Shown: positions 37,540 through 46,414, counted from the stretch's first letter. The stretch: DNA of 64,000 bases from Paraeggerthella hominis (GCF_021044775.1 NZ_JAJNOQ010000008.1:1-64000); one strand, 5' to 3'. The notes: generated by a model from the sequence alone, not told the origin. Translations and numbers: made by a program.

Positions 37540-37669
37540 GATGCCTCCTGTCCGAGGGTGCATGGCGTAGGGGGAGGGAAGGGGGGGGGTACGCCATGCA
37601 CGCCTCTGCTCTTCAACCGCCGCGACGGATCGCAGCGACGGTCGTCATGCTTTCCGCCGCTATGGCGCG

Positions 37670-38191
37670 CTATGAAATCGGGATGAACCTGGTGGTTGGC
37701 TTGGTGGCCTCGACGGTGAAGCCGACGCCTTCCTCGACGCCGCCGGCAGCCTCATTCTTCTCCAGCGTATCGACCGTGAGTATCTTCACCGGGCATGCCT
37801 CTACGCATGCCGGGACATCCTTTGCGTCCAGGCGTGCCGCGCACATGTCGCATCGCAGTGTCTTGTTCTCTTCCACCACATACTTAGGGTGGTTGTAGGG
37901 ACAGGCCTTTACGCATGACTGGCAGCCGATGCACAGATCATGGTCTTGAACGACGATGCCGTCCTCGCGCTTCGTAAGGGCGCCGACCGGGCACACGGGC
38001 ACGCAGGCGGGATTTTCGCAGTGGTTGCATGAGACGCTGATCCAAGGGCCTTTCGGCTGGTGCTCGAAACTCGTCGCCAATCGAATCTGAATATCATCGG
38101 GGCAGCGGTGTCGCATCTGACATGCGGTTACGCAAGCCTGACACCCAATGCACCATTTCTGGTCCAACAGAAAACCCATTTGACTTGCCAT
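37670..38191 (-). CDS. 4Fe-4S ferredoxin subunit, DmsB/NrfC-like
   Basis: A 173-aa protein with four [4Fe-4S] Cys motifs: CIGCQACVTACQ (near residue 14), CNHCENPACVPVCP (near 55), CIGCQSCVKACP (near 87) and CDMCAARLDAKDVPACVEACP (near 114). No export signal, so it likely travels with the Tat-exported catalytic subunit encoded 28 nt upstream. No DmsC/NrfD anchor directly follows. AAGGAG precedes the ATG. Confidence 0.9.
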   Translation of the reverse strand: MASQMGFLLDQKWCIGCQACVTACQMRHRCPDDIQIRLATSFEHQPKGPWISVSCNHCENPACVPVCPVGALTKREDGIVVQDHDLCIGCQSCVKACPYNHPKYVVEENKTLRCDMCAARLDAKDVPACVEACPVKILTVDTLEKNEAAGGVEEGVGFTVEATKPTTRFIPIS

Positions 38192-38219
38192 GAGACGACT
38201 CCTTCTAATCTGATTGCCG

Positions 38220-40568
38220 CTAAGCCTTGCGCACCTCTACCAAGTTGGATTGGAACGAGGTGCCCATGCCGTAATCGGCCGTGTATCCGGGGGTTGTCAC
38301 GTTCACGTTGTTCTTGCCGCTCATCATCTTTGGCCATGCGCTCTTTAGTCCAGCGACATTGCCCGGATCTATGACGTCGTCATCCACGACCATCGCTTTC
38401 AGCGAATCGCAAACACCGCGGTCGTTGAATACCTCGACCGGGTCCCCATCCGAGATTCCGCGCGCGTCCGCATCCGCTTTGTTGACATACAGGAAAACGT
38501 CTCCGTGCAGCAGGTTCATCTTGCCGATGTTGTGCCAGTTGGATCCGCATAGATCTTTCGAGGTCACTGTAAGGAAGTTCAGCGGATACCGTGTTGCCAA
38601 GTCGGGCGTGCCGTCCTTGCTTTCTGCTGAGGGAATGTACTCGACGACGGGATGCAAGCCAAGGTCTTTCAGGCGCGAGGAGTAGAATTCTATCTTGCCC
38701 GAAGGGGTGCCGAAGCCCTTCTTCAGGTCGTCGGCATAGGGGACGAAGTCGGGCAGCTTGCGCCAATGCTCCTTCTTAAGGTTCTCGTAAGTCATGTCCG
38801 CGCCGTAGATCGCGTTCGCCCCATCTTTGCCCTCTATGAGCGCTTTAGCCATTTCGGGGATGCCGTCATCGAAGCAGGCATCGGTGTAGCCCATTGCCTT
38901 TGCGAGCATGTTGGCCATGTCGATATTGGTCTTGGCCTCACCGAGCGGCTTGACGGCCGGCGTGTTGTGGTTGAGGTACCAGCCATGATAGTCCTGGTGA
39001 ATGTCCTCGGTTTCAAGGATGTCAGTGCAGGGCAGGATGATGTCGGCGTAATCAACCGTGTCGGTGTGCCACTTGTCGGATACGACCACGAATACCTCGT
39101 CTCGCGCGAGTCCCTCGCGAATGCGCTTGTTGTCGGGCACGCTGACTAGCGGGTTGCCGTTGTAAACGAAGACGGCGCGACAGGGTTCGCCTTCGTAGCG
39201 TCCCGTTTCGTTCAGGACATCGGCGTAGTCGGGGATGTTGATGACTCGATACTTGTAGTCGCCTGCTTCAATCTGATCCCACGTAGTTACATAGCCGCCG
39301 CCGGGCGTAAACGCGCCTAAGAGTTCGGTGGACATGCATACGTTGTCGAAGTTAAGCGCCCAATACCCACAAGTGAGCCATTGGAATCCGGCTGCGGCAT
39401 TCGTGCCGATCTGCCCGGTCAGCGCTGGCAGGAAACTGATGGCGCGCACCTTGGACCCGCCGTTGGAGTCGCGGTTGATCTGCATGCCCATTTGAATGAT
39501 GGATGTCTCGGCTTTGGCATACATGCGAGCAAAGGTCTGGAGTTCCTCGACCGTGCAAGAACAGGTCGCAGCGACGCGGTCGGCTGGCCACTCGCTGGCG
39601 ACTCTCTTCAATTCGTCGAGACCCATGCAGTGTTTCTCGACGAATTCCTTGTCGTAGATCTCTTCGTCTAGCAGGATCTTGACGACGCCCAGTGCAAACG
39701 GGGTGTCGGTACCGGGGCGGATTTTGATCCACAGTTCAGCCCATTCGCATAATGGGATTCGGAACGGGTTGATGACGGCGATCTTCCCGCCGTTTTCCAC
39801 GCACTGTTTCACGAACTTGACCGCATGCACCGAGGTAGCCGAGATGTTGCTGCCCCACGAAACGTACAGCTTTGTATTGGCGTATTGCTCAGGATCTACG
39901 TCCTTCTGGGCGCCAAAAGTGTACGGAAGTGCCGCTACGCCCGCAGATTCGCACATGTTGGGCATGAGGGCAGAAGCGCCCATGCGATAGAGGAAGCGCA
40001 GCACGCCGCTAAAGAAACAACCGTTGATAAGGCCGAACGTTCCGGAGAACGTGTAGGGTACAATCGCTTCCGAACCCTCGTTGTCTATGATTTCCTTGAA
40101 TCGGGTGGCGATGGCTTCAACGGCCTCATCCCACGAGATGCGCTCGAATTGCGAACCAGGGCCCTTCGGCCCGACCCGCTTCATCGGGTACAGAATGCGA
40201 TCCTCGGAATAATGATAGTCGAGATACGTCTGGCCTTTTACGCATGGGCTACCCGCCGTAAAGGGGTTGTCTTTGTCGCCGCGAATCTGAACAGCGGTTC
40301 CATCGACAACCTTTGTGCAAATGCGGCAAGTATCGTAGCAGTTCTTGGGACAAACGCCATGGATGATTTCTCCTTCGGCGGTTTCCCAATCGTATTGGTA
40401 GCCAAGCGCGGAAGCCTCGCCTTCCTTTGCGCTGGAACCCCCTGAACCGTCCTCTTTTGGAGTGCAGCTAACCAGTCCAGAAGCAGCGACCGTGCTTACT
40501 GCCAATCCCTGTAGAAAGCGGCGACGTGTCAGGCTCCCCCGAACTTGCTTCAGTTCATCGCTAGACAT
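38220..40568 (-). CDS. Tat-exported Mo-bisMGD oxidoreductase with predicted Cys ligand
   Basis: A 782-aa enzyme. A twin-arginine leader (LTRRRFLQGLAVSTVAASGLVSC) occupies residues 14-36, and the final C may also be lipidated. The N-terminal Fe-S motif is GVCPKNCYDTCRIC, with PCVKGQ after it. C206 in NMCESAG aligns by position with the NapA Mo-cysteine, indicating a Cys-ligated family rather than DMSO reductase proper. Relatives include thiosulfate/polysulfide reductases and the Eggerthella dehydroxylases. The substrate cannot be named. ATG 40568 follows GAGGAGGAG. First gene of the minus-strand locus. Confidence 0.9.
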   Translation of the reverse strand: MSSDELKQVRGSLTRRRFLQGLAVSTVAASGLVSCTPKEDGSGGSSAKEGEASALGYQYDWETAEGEIIHGVCPKNCYDTCRICTKVVDGTAVQIRGDKDNPFTAGSPCVKGQTYLDYHYSEDRILYPMKRVGPKGPGSQFERISWDEAVEAIATRFKEIIDNEGSEAIVPYTFSGTFGLINGCFFSGVLRFLYRMGASALMPNMCESAGVAALPYTFGAQKDVDPEQYANTKLYVSWGSNISATSVHAVKFVKQCVENGGKIAVINPFRIPLCEWAELWIKIRPGTDTPFALGVVKILLDEEIYDKEFVEKHCMGLDELKRVASEWPADRVAATCSCTVEELQTFARMYAKAETSIIQMGMQINRDSNGGSKVRAISFLPALTGQIGTNAAAGFQWLTCGYWALNFDNVCMSTELLGAFTPGGGYVTTWDQIEAGDYKYRVINIPDYADVLNETGRYEGEPCRAVFVYNGNPLVSVPDNKRIREGLARDEVFVVVSDKWHTDTVDYADIILPCTDILETEDIHQDYHGWYLNHNTPAVKPLGEAKTNIDMANMLAKAMGYTDACFDDGIPEMAKALIEGKDGANAIYGADMTYENLKKEHWRKLPDFVPYADDLKKGFGTPSGKIEFYSSRLKDLGLHPVVEYIPSAESKDGTPDLATRYPLNFLTVTSKDLCGSNWHNIGKMNLLHGDVFLYVNKADADARGISDGDPVEVFNDRGVCDSLKAMVVDDDVIDPGNVAGLKSAWPKMMSGKNNVNVTTPGYTADYGMGTSFQSNLVEVRKA

Positions 40569-40929
40569 TTGACTCCTCCTCAATTCGCTCGTCTTCACTC
40601 GCTTCGCCCGACCCTTCAGGATCGGCTCTCCCTAGCGGGTCTTTCGGCATCTTATGAACTTCTTCGCAGGGAAGCATCGTCCATAAAACGGGATTTGCGC
40701 TAATGCGTTTCAGCTGCATCGTCTATCGCATCCCCCAAAAAACAGCATATGCGGCGTTTTGCCTGGTGGGGACAGTTGAAAATTGAGGCAAATTTAGTTT
40801 GGTTAAATGACGGGGCAACATGAGCAAGAGTGCTGCAGCTAGCCTTTCTCGCGTCGTGCAAGCCTTTTATGCGATCGCCTTATGTACCAGCCGTTTTCTA
40901 AGAATTTTCAAAAAAGTTGAAATTGGGGC
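40569..40929. other. Regulatory region upstream of the molybdoenzyme locus
   Basis: About 360 nt of AT-richer sequence (runs such as GAAAATTGAGGCAAATTTAG near 40780). It should carry the minus-strand promoter and the target of the LuxR-type regulator, but no hexamer pair or clear palindrome stands out. A plus-strand frame from 40820 runs through tRNA-Gly and is rejected. Confidence 0.5.
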
Positions 40930-40958
40930 TTGCGCGACTAGGGGAGTTCACGTAATAT
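40930..40958 (+). promoter_or_regulatory. Promoter of the tRNA Gly-Cys-Gly cluster
   Basis: TTGCGC and TAATAT separated by 17 nt, 14 nt before the first tRNA. Confidence 0.75.
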
Positions 40959-40972
40959 ATTTCCTCGCCGAT

Positions 40973-41048
<76 letters not shown>

Positions 41049-41058
41049 TCGTCAGTGC

Positions 41059-41095
41059 AAGGCCGGCCAGGCCGAAAAGTTTTGGCCGGCCTTTT
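41059..41095 (+). terminator. Terminator-like hairpin between tRNA-Gly and tRNA-Cys
   Basis: AAGGCCGGCCA pairs with TGGCCGGCCTT, followed by TTTT. Only 19 nt separate it from tRNA-Cys, leaving no room for a second promoter, so it must be leaky or act in tRNA processing. Confidence 0.75.
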
Positions 41096-41114
41096 AATGA
41101 CGGAAGGCTAAGAT

Positions 41115-41188
41115 GGCGACGTGGCCAAGTGGTAAGGCAGAGGCCTGCAAAGCCTTCACCCCCGGTTCGAATCCGGGCGTCGCCTCCA
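41115..41188 (+). tRNA. tRNA-Cys (anticodon GCA)
   Basis: 74 nt including CCA. The acceptor GGCGACG pairs with CGTCGCC. The anticodon loop CTGCAAA gives GCA. The T-arm is CCCGG TTCGAAT CCGGG. Confidence 0.97.
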
Positions 41189-41232
41189 TCGTTTGAAAGA
41201 GCGGTGGAGTTGAAAAAGCAATACGCTAACAT

Positions 41233-41308
<76 letters not shown>

Positions 41309-41316
41309 TTACATGC

Positions 41317-41349
41317 AAAGCCCGGTGAAGTGATTCGCCGGGCTTTTTT
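41317..41349 (+). terminator. Terminator of the tRNA cluster
   Basis: AAAGCCCGG pairs with CCGGGCTTT across a 12-nt loop, ending in TTTTTT. Confidence 0.85.
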
Positions 41350-41418
41350 CATGCAGCCCGCACGCTGCCATTTCGCCCTATCTCGATCTACGCTCCGCCG
41401 CCGTTTGCCGGCTTGGCA

Positions 41419-41447
41419 TTGCGCGAGCGTCGTTCTTTCGCTATCCT
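41419..41447 (+). promoter_or_regulatory. Promoter of the thi operon
   Basis: TTGCGC and TATCCT separated by 17 nt. The predicted start near 41454 is only about 10 nt before a large terminator hairpin. Confidence 0.65.
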
Positions 41448-41464
41448 ACGTTCTCAGACTACGC

Positions 41465-41522
41465 AAGCGCGTACGAAGGGGCGCACCACCTCGGGTGCGG
41501 TTCTCTTCGTACGCGCTTTTTT
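41465..41522 (+). terminator. Promoter-proximal terminator/attenuator in the thi leader
   Basis: AAGCGCGTACGAAG and CTTCGTACGCGCTT form a perfect 14-bp outer stem enclosing an inner hairpin (CGCACC with GGTGCG). A TTTTTT run follows. It lies between the thi promoter and thiS. I find no TPP-riboswitch signature (CUGAGA, ACCUGA) in the 110-nt leader, so either the operon is attenuated by another means or a short RNA is made. Confidence 0.7.
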
Positions 41523-41564
41523 GCGTCTTGGACTGATGACGACCGGGAAAAGAAAGGGGAGCGA

Positions 41565-41762
41565 ATGGCGCAAGTGAACGGTACGCAGCGACAAGACGTC
41601 GACGGCATGTCGCTTGCCGACGTCTTGTTGCTCGACGGGTTCGACGCACGGCGGGTTGCCTGCGAGCTGAACGAGGCCATCGTGTCGCCCGATGCGTACG
41701 CGACGGCTATCCTCGGGCCCGATGACGCGCTCGAAGTGGTGCGGTTCGTCGGGGGCGGCTGA
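41565..41762 (+). CDS. thiS: Sulfur carrier protein ThiS
   Basis: A 65-aa ubiquitin-like protein ending in GGG, the tail that is adenylated by ThiF and thiocarboxylated to supply sulfur for the thiazole of thiamine. The family core LADVLLLDGFDARRVACELNEAIV is clear. GAAAGGGGAG precedes the ATG. The stop overlaps the thiF ATG by one base. Confidence 0.9.
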   Translation: MAQVNGTQRQDVDGMSLADVLLLDGFDARRVACELNEAIVSPDAYATAILGPDDALEVVRFVGGG

Positions 41763-42388
41763 TGGACGCGCGGCAAACGGGAGAGGACGCGCTGGCGGCG
41801 CGCATCGGCTCGGATGCGCGCGAGCGGCTTCGGCAGGCGCGCGTGGGCGTTGCGGGCCTTGGCGGCCTGGGATCGAACATCGCGGTCATGCTGGCGCGAT
41901 CGGGCGTCGGCGCGCTTCATCTGGTCGATTTCGACGTGGTGGACGAAAGCAACCTGAACAGGCAGCATTACTTTCGCGAGCACCTGGGCCGTCCGAAGAC
42001 CGAAGCGCTTGCCGAGCAGCTTGCGCGCATCGATCCGCGCATCGAGGTCGATATCGATTGCGTGCGGGTCGACGCGACGAACGCTGCGCGGATATTCGAG
42101 CGCGAACGCATCGTGTGCGAAGCGTTCGACGTTGCGGAGTGCAAGGCGGCCCTGGTGAACGCCCTGCTCGGCGAAACTCCGGACACGATCGTGGTGGCGG
42201 GAAGCGGCATGGCGGGCGCAGGTCCGGCTGATCGGATGGTCACGCGGCGGGCGGGCAGAAGGCTGTACGTCTGCGGGGACGGCTCGTCCGACGTCGCCGA
42301 TGCGGCGCTGTACGCGCCGCGCGTGGCCTTGTGCGCCGCACAGCAGGCTTTGGTGGTCGTACGCTTGGCGTTGGGGTTTGAGGAATAG
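41762..42388 (+). CDS. thiF: ThiS adenylyltransferase, ThiF family 2
   Basis: A 208-aa E1-like enzyme. The nucleotide-binding GLGGLGSNIAVMLARSGVG (near residue 32) and DFDVVDESNLNRQHY (near 57) are typical. It activates the ThiS C-terminus with ATP. It belongs to the short form common in anaerobes, without the double CxxC zinc site of E. coli ThiF. Coupled to thiS. Confidence 0.9.
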   Translation: MDARQTGEDALAARIGSDARERLRQARVGVAGLGGLGSNIAVMLARSGVGALHLVDFDVVDESNLNRQHYFREHLGRPKTEALAEQLARIDPRIEVDIDCVRVDATNAARIFERERIVCEAFDVAECKAALVNALLGETPDTIVVAGSGMAGAGPADRMVTRRAGRRLYVCGDGSSDVADAALYAPRVALCAAQQALVVVRLALGFEE

Positions 42389-42463
42389 TCGAAGAGATAG
42401 AGAAACAAGAAACGTGCACTGCGTCAAGCTGCGCGCTTCGACGCGATTGGGAAGGAAACGTCT

Positions 42464-43237
42464 ATGGGGTACGAACCTGATGCATGGTCGCTTGGAGGGC
42501 GCACGTTCACGTCTCGCTTCATTTTGGGATCGGGGAAGTTCAACCTCGATCTGGTGGAGGCTGCGGTGCGCGACGCCGGCGCCCAGATGGTGACGCTGGC
42601 GGTCCGTCGCGCCAACACGGGACAGGAAGACAACATCCTGGACGCCATTCCGGAAGGGGTGACGCTGCTGCCGAACACGTCGGGCGCGCGCACGGCCGAG
42701 GAAGCCGTGCGCATCGCTCGCCTGGCGCGCGCCATGGGCTGCGGGGATTTCGTCAAGGTCGAGGTCATCCGCGATGCGGCGTACCTCATGCCCGACAATG
42801 CCGAAACGGTGCGCGCTACGGAGCTTTTGGCGAACGAGGGCTTCGTCGTGCTTCCCTACATGTTTCCCGACCTTACCACGGCGCGCGACCTGGTGAGCGC
42901 CGGCGCGGCCGCGGTGATGCCGCTGGGCGCTCCCATCGGCTCGAACAAGGGGCTTGCCGCGCGCGATTTCATCAAGATCATCATCGACGAAGTGGACGTG
43001 CCCGTTATCGTGGACGCCGGCATCGGGCGCCCTTCACAGGCGTGCGAAGCCATGGAGCTGGGGGCCGCCGCCGTCATGGCGAACACGGCTGTGGCAACCG
43101 CCGGCGACGTCGCGCTCATGGCCGCTGCGTTCAAGCATGCGGTCGAAGCGGGGCGCGCGGCGTACCGCGCGGGATTCGGGCGCGTGCTCGAGCGTGCCGA
43201 GGCCTCGTCGCCTTTGACCGGGTTCCTGGCGGATTAG
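42464..43237 (+). CDS. thiG: Thiazole synthase
   Basis: A 257-aa TIM-barrel enzyme that builds thiazole phosphate from DXP, ThiS-thiocarboxylate and dehydroglycine. Signatures are SRFILGSGKF (near residue 18), LAVRR (near 46), NTSGARTAEEAVR (near 72), PLGAPIGSNKG and VDAGIGRPSQACEAMELGA. GGAAGGAA precedes the ATG, 75 nt after thiF. Confidence 0.96.
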   Translation: MGYEPDAWSLGGRTFTSRFILGSGKFNLDLVEAAVRDAGAQMVTLAVRRANTGQEDNILDAIPEGVTLLPNTSGARTAEEAVRIARLARAMGCGDFVKVEVIRDAAYLMPDNAETVRATELLANEGFVVLPYMFPDLTTARDLVSAGAAAVMPLGAPIGSNKGLAARDFIKIIIDEVDVPVIVDAGIGRPSQACEAMELGAAAVMANTAVATAGDVALMAAAFKHAVEAGRAAYRAGFGRVLERAEASSPLTGFLAD

Positions 43238-43245
43238 GGGGCGCC

Positions 43246-44517
43246 GTGCAAGACGAACAACGCTTGAACGCGCCCGCATGGGGCGAACCTGGCTGGAAGG
43301 CCCCTGGCTTTTCGCGCGCGCAGGCGGCCGATCCGTCGGACGTTGCGCGCGATTGCGGCATCGACCCGCTTTCGTACCTTCCCGACATGGATGTGCTTGA
43401 CTCCCCGGTCATCTCAGAAGTGCTCGAGCGGGCGTCCGCCTTCGATTTCGCATCCGTGACCGCCGCCGACGTCCGCCGCGCCTTGGCGACCGAGCGGCTT
43501 TCCCCTGAAGACTTCGGGGCGCTGCTTTCTCCGGCAGCCGAGCCGTTTTTGGAGGAGATGGCCGCCGCCGCCCAACGCGTCCGCCGTCGCTGGTTCGGCA
43601 GCACGGCGTACCTGTTCACCCCGCTGTATCTGGCGAACTATTGCGACAACCACTGCGTGTACTGCGGGTTCAATCGCAAAAACGACATCTGCCGCGCCCA
43701 GCTCGACCAGCGCGGCATCGTGCGCGAGCTTGACGCTATCGCCGAAACCGGCTTGGAGGACGTCCTGCTGCTCACGGGGGAGGATCGCGAACGCACCGAC
43801 CCCGCCTACATCGCCGAAGCGTGCCGGCTTGCGTCGGAGCGCTTCCGCACGGTAGGCGTGGAGGTGTACCCGCTGAACGAGGACGAGTACGCGCTGCTGC
43901 ATCGAAGCGGCGCGGACTACGTGACCGTGTTCCAGGAAACCTACGATCCCGCTCTGTACGGCAAGCTGCACCGAGCCGGACGCAAGCGCGTGTTCCCGTA
44001 TCGCGCGAACGCCCAGGAGCGCGCGCTGCGCGCGGGTATGCGAGGCGTGGCCTTCGGCGCGCTTCTGGGATTGGGCGATGCGCGGCGCGACGCGTTCGCG
44101 TGCGGGATGCACGCATGGCTTCTGCAACGCGCGTACCCGGCGGCGGAGCTCTCGCTTTCCTGTCCGCGCCTGCGGCCTATCGCGGGCAACGAGAACTTGG
44201 GCTCGCGCGGCGTGGGCGAGCGCAGGCTTTTGCAGGTCATGTGCGCGTACCGCCTGTTCCTGCCCCAGGCGGGCATAACCATATCGTCGCGCGAGCGGCA
44301 GGGGTTCCGCGATCGGGTCATGGGCATTGCGGCAACGAAGATATCCGCCGGCGTGTCGACGGGCGTCGGCGAGCACGCCGCTGCCGAAGACGAGCATGCT
44401 GCGTCGGCGGGCGACGATCAGTTCGAGATAGCGGACGACCGCGACGTGAAGACCGTTTCGGCGGCTCTGCGCGCGCACGGCTTGGAGCCGGTTGCGAACG
44501 ATTACGTGCGGGTGTGA
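43246..44517 (+). CDS. thiH: 2-iminoacetate synthase (radical SAM)
   Basis: A 423-aa radical-SAM tyrosine lyase providing dehydroglycine for thiazole formation. The cluster motif C-x3-C-x2-C is in NYCDNHCVYCGF (near residue 140). Downstream are LLTGEDRERT, YPLNEDEY, QETYDPALY and the C-terminal ISSRERQGFRD. The start is GTG 43246 behind AGGGGG, 8 nt after thiG. The N-terminal 45 residues are slightly longer than usual. Confidence 0.94.
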   Translation: MQDEQRLNAPAWGEPGWKAPGFSRAQAADPSDVARDCGIDPLSYLPDMDVLDSPVISEVLERASAFDFASVTAADVRRALATERLSPEDFGALLSPAAEPFLEEMAAAAQRVRRRWFGSTAYLFTPLYLANYCDNHCVYCGFNRKNDICRAQLDQRGIVRELDAIAETGLEDVLLLTGEDRERTDPAYIAEACRLASERFRTVGVEVYPLNEDEYALLHRSGADYVTVFQETYDPALYGKLHRAGRKRVFPYRANAQERALRAGMRGVAFGALLGLGDARRDAFACGMHAWLLQRAYPAAELSLSCPRLRPIAGNENLGSRGVGERRLLQVMCAYRLFLPQAGITISSRERQGFRDRVMGIAATKISAGVSTGVGEHAAAEDEHAASAGDDQFEIADDRDVKTVSAALRAHGLEPVANDYVRV

Positions 44518-44518
44518 G

Positions 44519-45109
44519 ATGCGGCCTTCCATCGAGCTTGCGGACGTTCTTGCCAGCGGGGCTTTCGTGCGGGCATTCGTCACGGACAGGCGCTCGTGCG
44601 CCCGGCCTCTCGCAGATCACGTGGCGTTGCTGAAGGGCTGCGTCGATCTGGTCATCCTGCGCGAGAAAGACCTGGGCGCGAAAGAGTACGAAGCGCTCGC
44701 GCAAGACGTGTCCGCGGCGTGCGCCCGCGCCGGAATGGCGTTTGCGGCCCATACGCAGATCGACGTCGCGCGTCGCATGGGCTGTTCGGCCGTCCATCTG
44801 CCGCTGCCGCTTCTGCGCAAGCAAGGCCGCCCCGCAGGCTTTTCGTGCGTGGGGACCAACGTGCATGCGGCGGCGGAAGTGAGCGAAGCCGAAGCGCTCG
44901 GCGCCGACCTGCTGATAGCAAGTCCCGTGTTCGCTCCTTCGTGCAAGCCGGGCGCGCCGTTCGGCGGCGCTTCGTTTCTGCGGGACGTGGTCGAGCGGGC
45001 CCGGATCCCGGTGCTGGCGCTCGGGGGCATAACGGATGAAAACGAGCAGGTCGTACGCGCCTGCGGGGCGGCGGGCGCATGTCGTATGGCCGACTACGCT
45101 CGTCGCTGA
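44519..45109 (+). CDS. thiE: Thiamine phosphate synthase ThiE/TenI-like
   Basis: A 196-aa TIM-barrel protein. LREKDLGAKEYEALA, DVARRMGCSAVHLPL, SPVFAPSCKPGAPFGG and VLALGGITDENEQVV follow the ThiE/TenI pattern. ThiE couples HMP-PP and thiazole phosphate, while TenI aromatises the thiazole. The usual GVHLGQxD is altered to AVHLPLPLL, which leaves the TenI alternative open. Starts 1 nt after the thiH stop. thiC and thiD are not in the window. Confidence 0.8.
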   Translation: MRPSIELADVLASGAFVRAFVTDRRSCARPLADHVALLKGCVDLVILREKDLGAKEYEALAQDVSAACARAGMAFAAHTQIDVARRMGCSAVHLPLPLLRKQGRPAGFSCVGTNVHAAAEVSEAEALGADLLIASPVFAPSCKPGAPFGGASFLRDVVERARIPVLALGGITDENEQVVRACGAAGACRMADYARR

Positions 45110-45208
45110 CGAGTCGGGCGCATCCGACGGGAGCGTCCGTGCAATTCCCGGCAAAGTAGGGGATAATGAAACGCTGAATGTAACGTTTGCGTGCAGGGTG
45201 GACGGGGG

Positions 45209-46414
45209 ATGCGCGTGGGGGCATCGAATTTCAGCGAATGCGAACTGGCGGGCACGTGCGCGGAGTACGCGCGCCTGGTCGAGGACATCAAGCGTTCGTA
45301 CGGCTTCGATTTCGTTTCGCTGGGCTTGACGGCGTTCATCGGCGCGCCCCTGAAATGGGTGTACAGCGCCGGTGCGACAGGCGAGCGCCATCGGCGCATC
45401 GTGCTGGCGCCCGGCCACGGCATAGGCGGCATCACCATCAAAGCGGGCAAGCCCATGATGTTCACGGACATCGACGAGGAGATCGATCCGCGCGAGTACT
45501 CGTCGTACCCGATCGTGTTCGCCGAGGACCTGCGCAGCTTCTGCGCGCTTCCCCTGACCAGAAAGGGGCGCGTGGTCGCCGTGCTGCTGACGGCGTTTCG
45601 CTCGGTGAGCGACCATCATCAAGAGGTGTACCGAGACTTGATCCTGAATCTGGACGGCTCCCTTCTTGGGATGGACGTGGTCTCGACCGACTTCATGGAC
45701 TTCGAGAGCATTGCGGCGGAGAAGCGCGTCGATACGCAGCACAACCCTATTTTCGTGCGCTCGGACCTGTCGCGCGTGATCGCGGCGCAGGAGGACGAGC
45801 GAAAGCGCATATCGCGCGAGCTGCACGACGGCATCGCCCAGGAGCTGCTGACCGTCTCGTTCTCGCTCAAGCTGCTGGAAGGGCACGTCGACCAGGCGGG
45901 CGCGGAAGTGCTGGCGTCGGCCAACAACAACATCGGGCGCATTTTGGACGAGCTGCACAACATATCGGTCGAGCTGCGCCCTTCAACCCTTGATCATTTG
46001 GGGTTCATGGCGGCGCTGCACTCCCAAGCGTCGGTGTACGAGAAAACGTACGGCACCGAGATCGTGTTCGAGGGGTCGTTGTCGCGCAGCCGGTTCGATC
46101 AAGCGCTCGAGACGCAGGCGTACCGTATCTGCCAAGAGGCCATACTCAACGCCTGCAAGTATTCCGAGGCCGATAAGATATACGTGACGTTGGAAGATTC
46201 CGACGGATGGCTGCATGTGTCCGTCATCGACCACGGCTGCGGTTTCGATACCGAACGGCCCGTGATCAAGGGGAGCGGCTGCGGACTTTCCGGTATGCGG
46301 GAGCGTGCGAGCATCATCGGCGCGATGCTGACCATGGAGTCGGGTCCGAACGGCACGAAGGTCACGCTCGTTTCGCCGATGAACATTGTCGAGGGCAAGG
46401 AGGTGGACGCATGA
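45209..46414 (+). CDS. GAF-domain sensor histidine kinase, NarL-partner (HisKA_3) type
   Basis: A 401-aa cytoplasmic kinase. A GAF-like domain fills residues 15-165. The dimerisation/phosphoacceptor box is ERKRISRELHDGIAQELL with His206, and HATPase motifs follow (NACKYSEAD, DHGCGFD, GCGLSGMRERA). The layout resembles NreB/NarX-type kinases, and with no membrane segment it senses an internal signal. ATG 45209 lies behind AGGGTGG. GTG 45191 is an alternative. The 3' end overlaps the regulator gene by 4 nt. It faces the nap operon, which suggests nitrate or redox control. Confidence 0.9.
   Translation: MRVGASNFSECELAGTCAEYARLVEDIKRSYGFDFVSLGLTAFIGAPLKWVYSAGATGERHRRIVLAPGHGIGGITIKAGKPMMFTDIDEEIDPREYSSYPIVFAEDLRSFCALPLTRKGRVVAVLLTAFRSVSDHHQEVYRDLILNLDGSLLGMDVVSTDFMDFESIAAEKRVDTQHNPIFVRSDLSRVIAAQEDERKRISRELHDGIAQELLTVSFSLKLLEGHVDQAGAEVLASANNNIGRILDELHNISVELRPSTLDHLGFMAALHSQASVYEKTYGTEIVFEGSLSRSRFDQALETQAYRICQEAILNACKYSEADKIYVTLEDSDGWLHVSVIDHGCGFDTERPVIKGSGCGLSGMRERASIIGAMLTMESGPNGTKVTLVSPMNIVEGKEVDA

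Noticed and set aside
41448..41564. TPP riboswitch before thiS
   Set aside because: The leader is about 110 nt and lacks the conserved CUGAGA and ACCUGA elements. Only a terminator-type structure is present.
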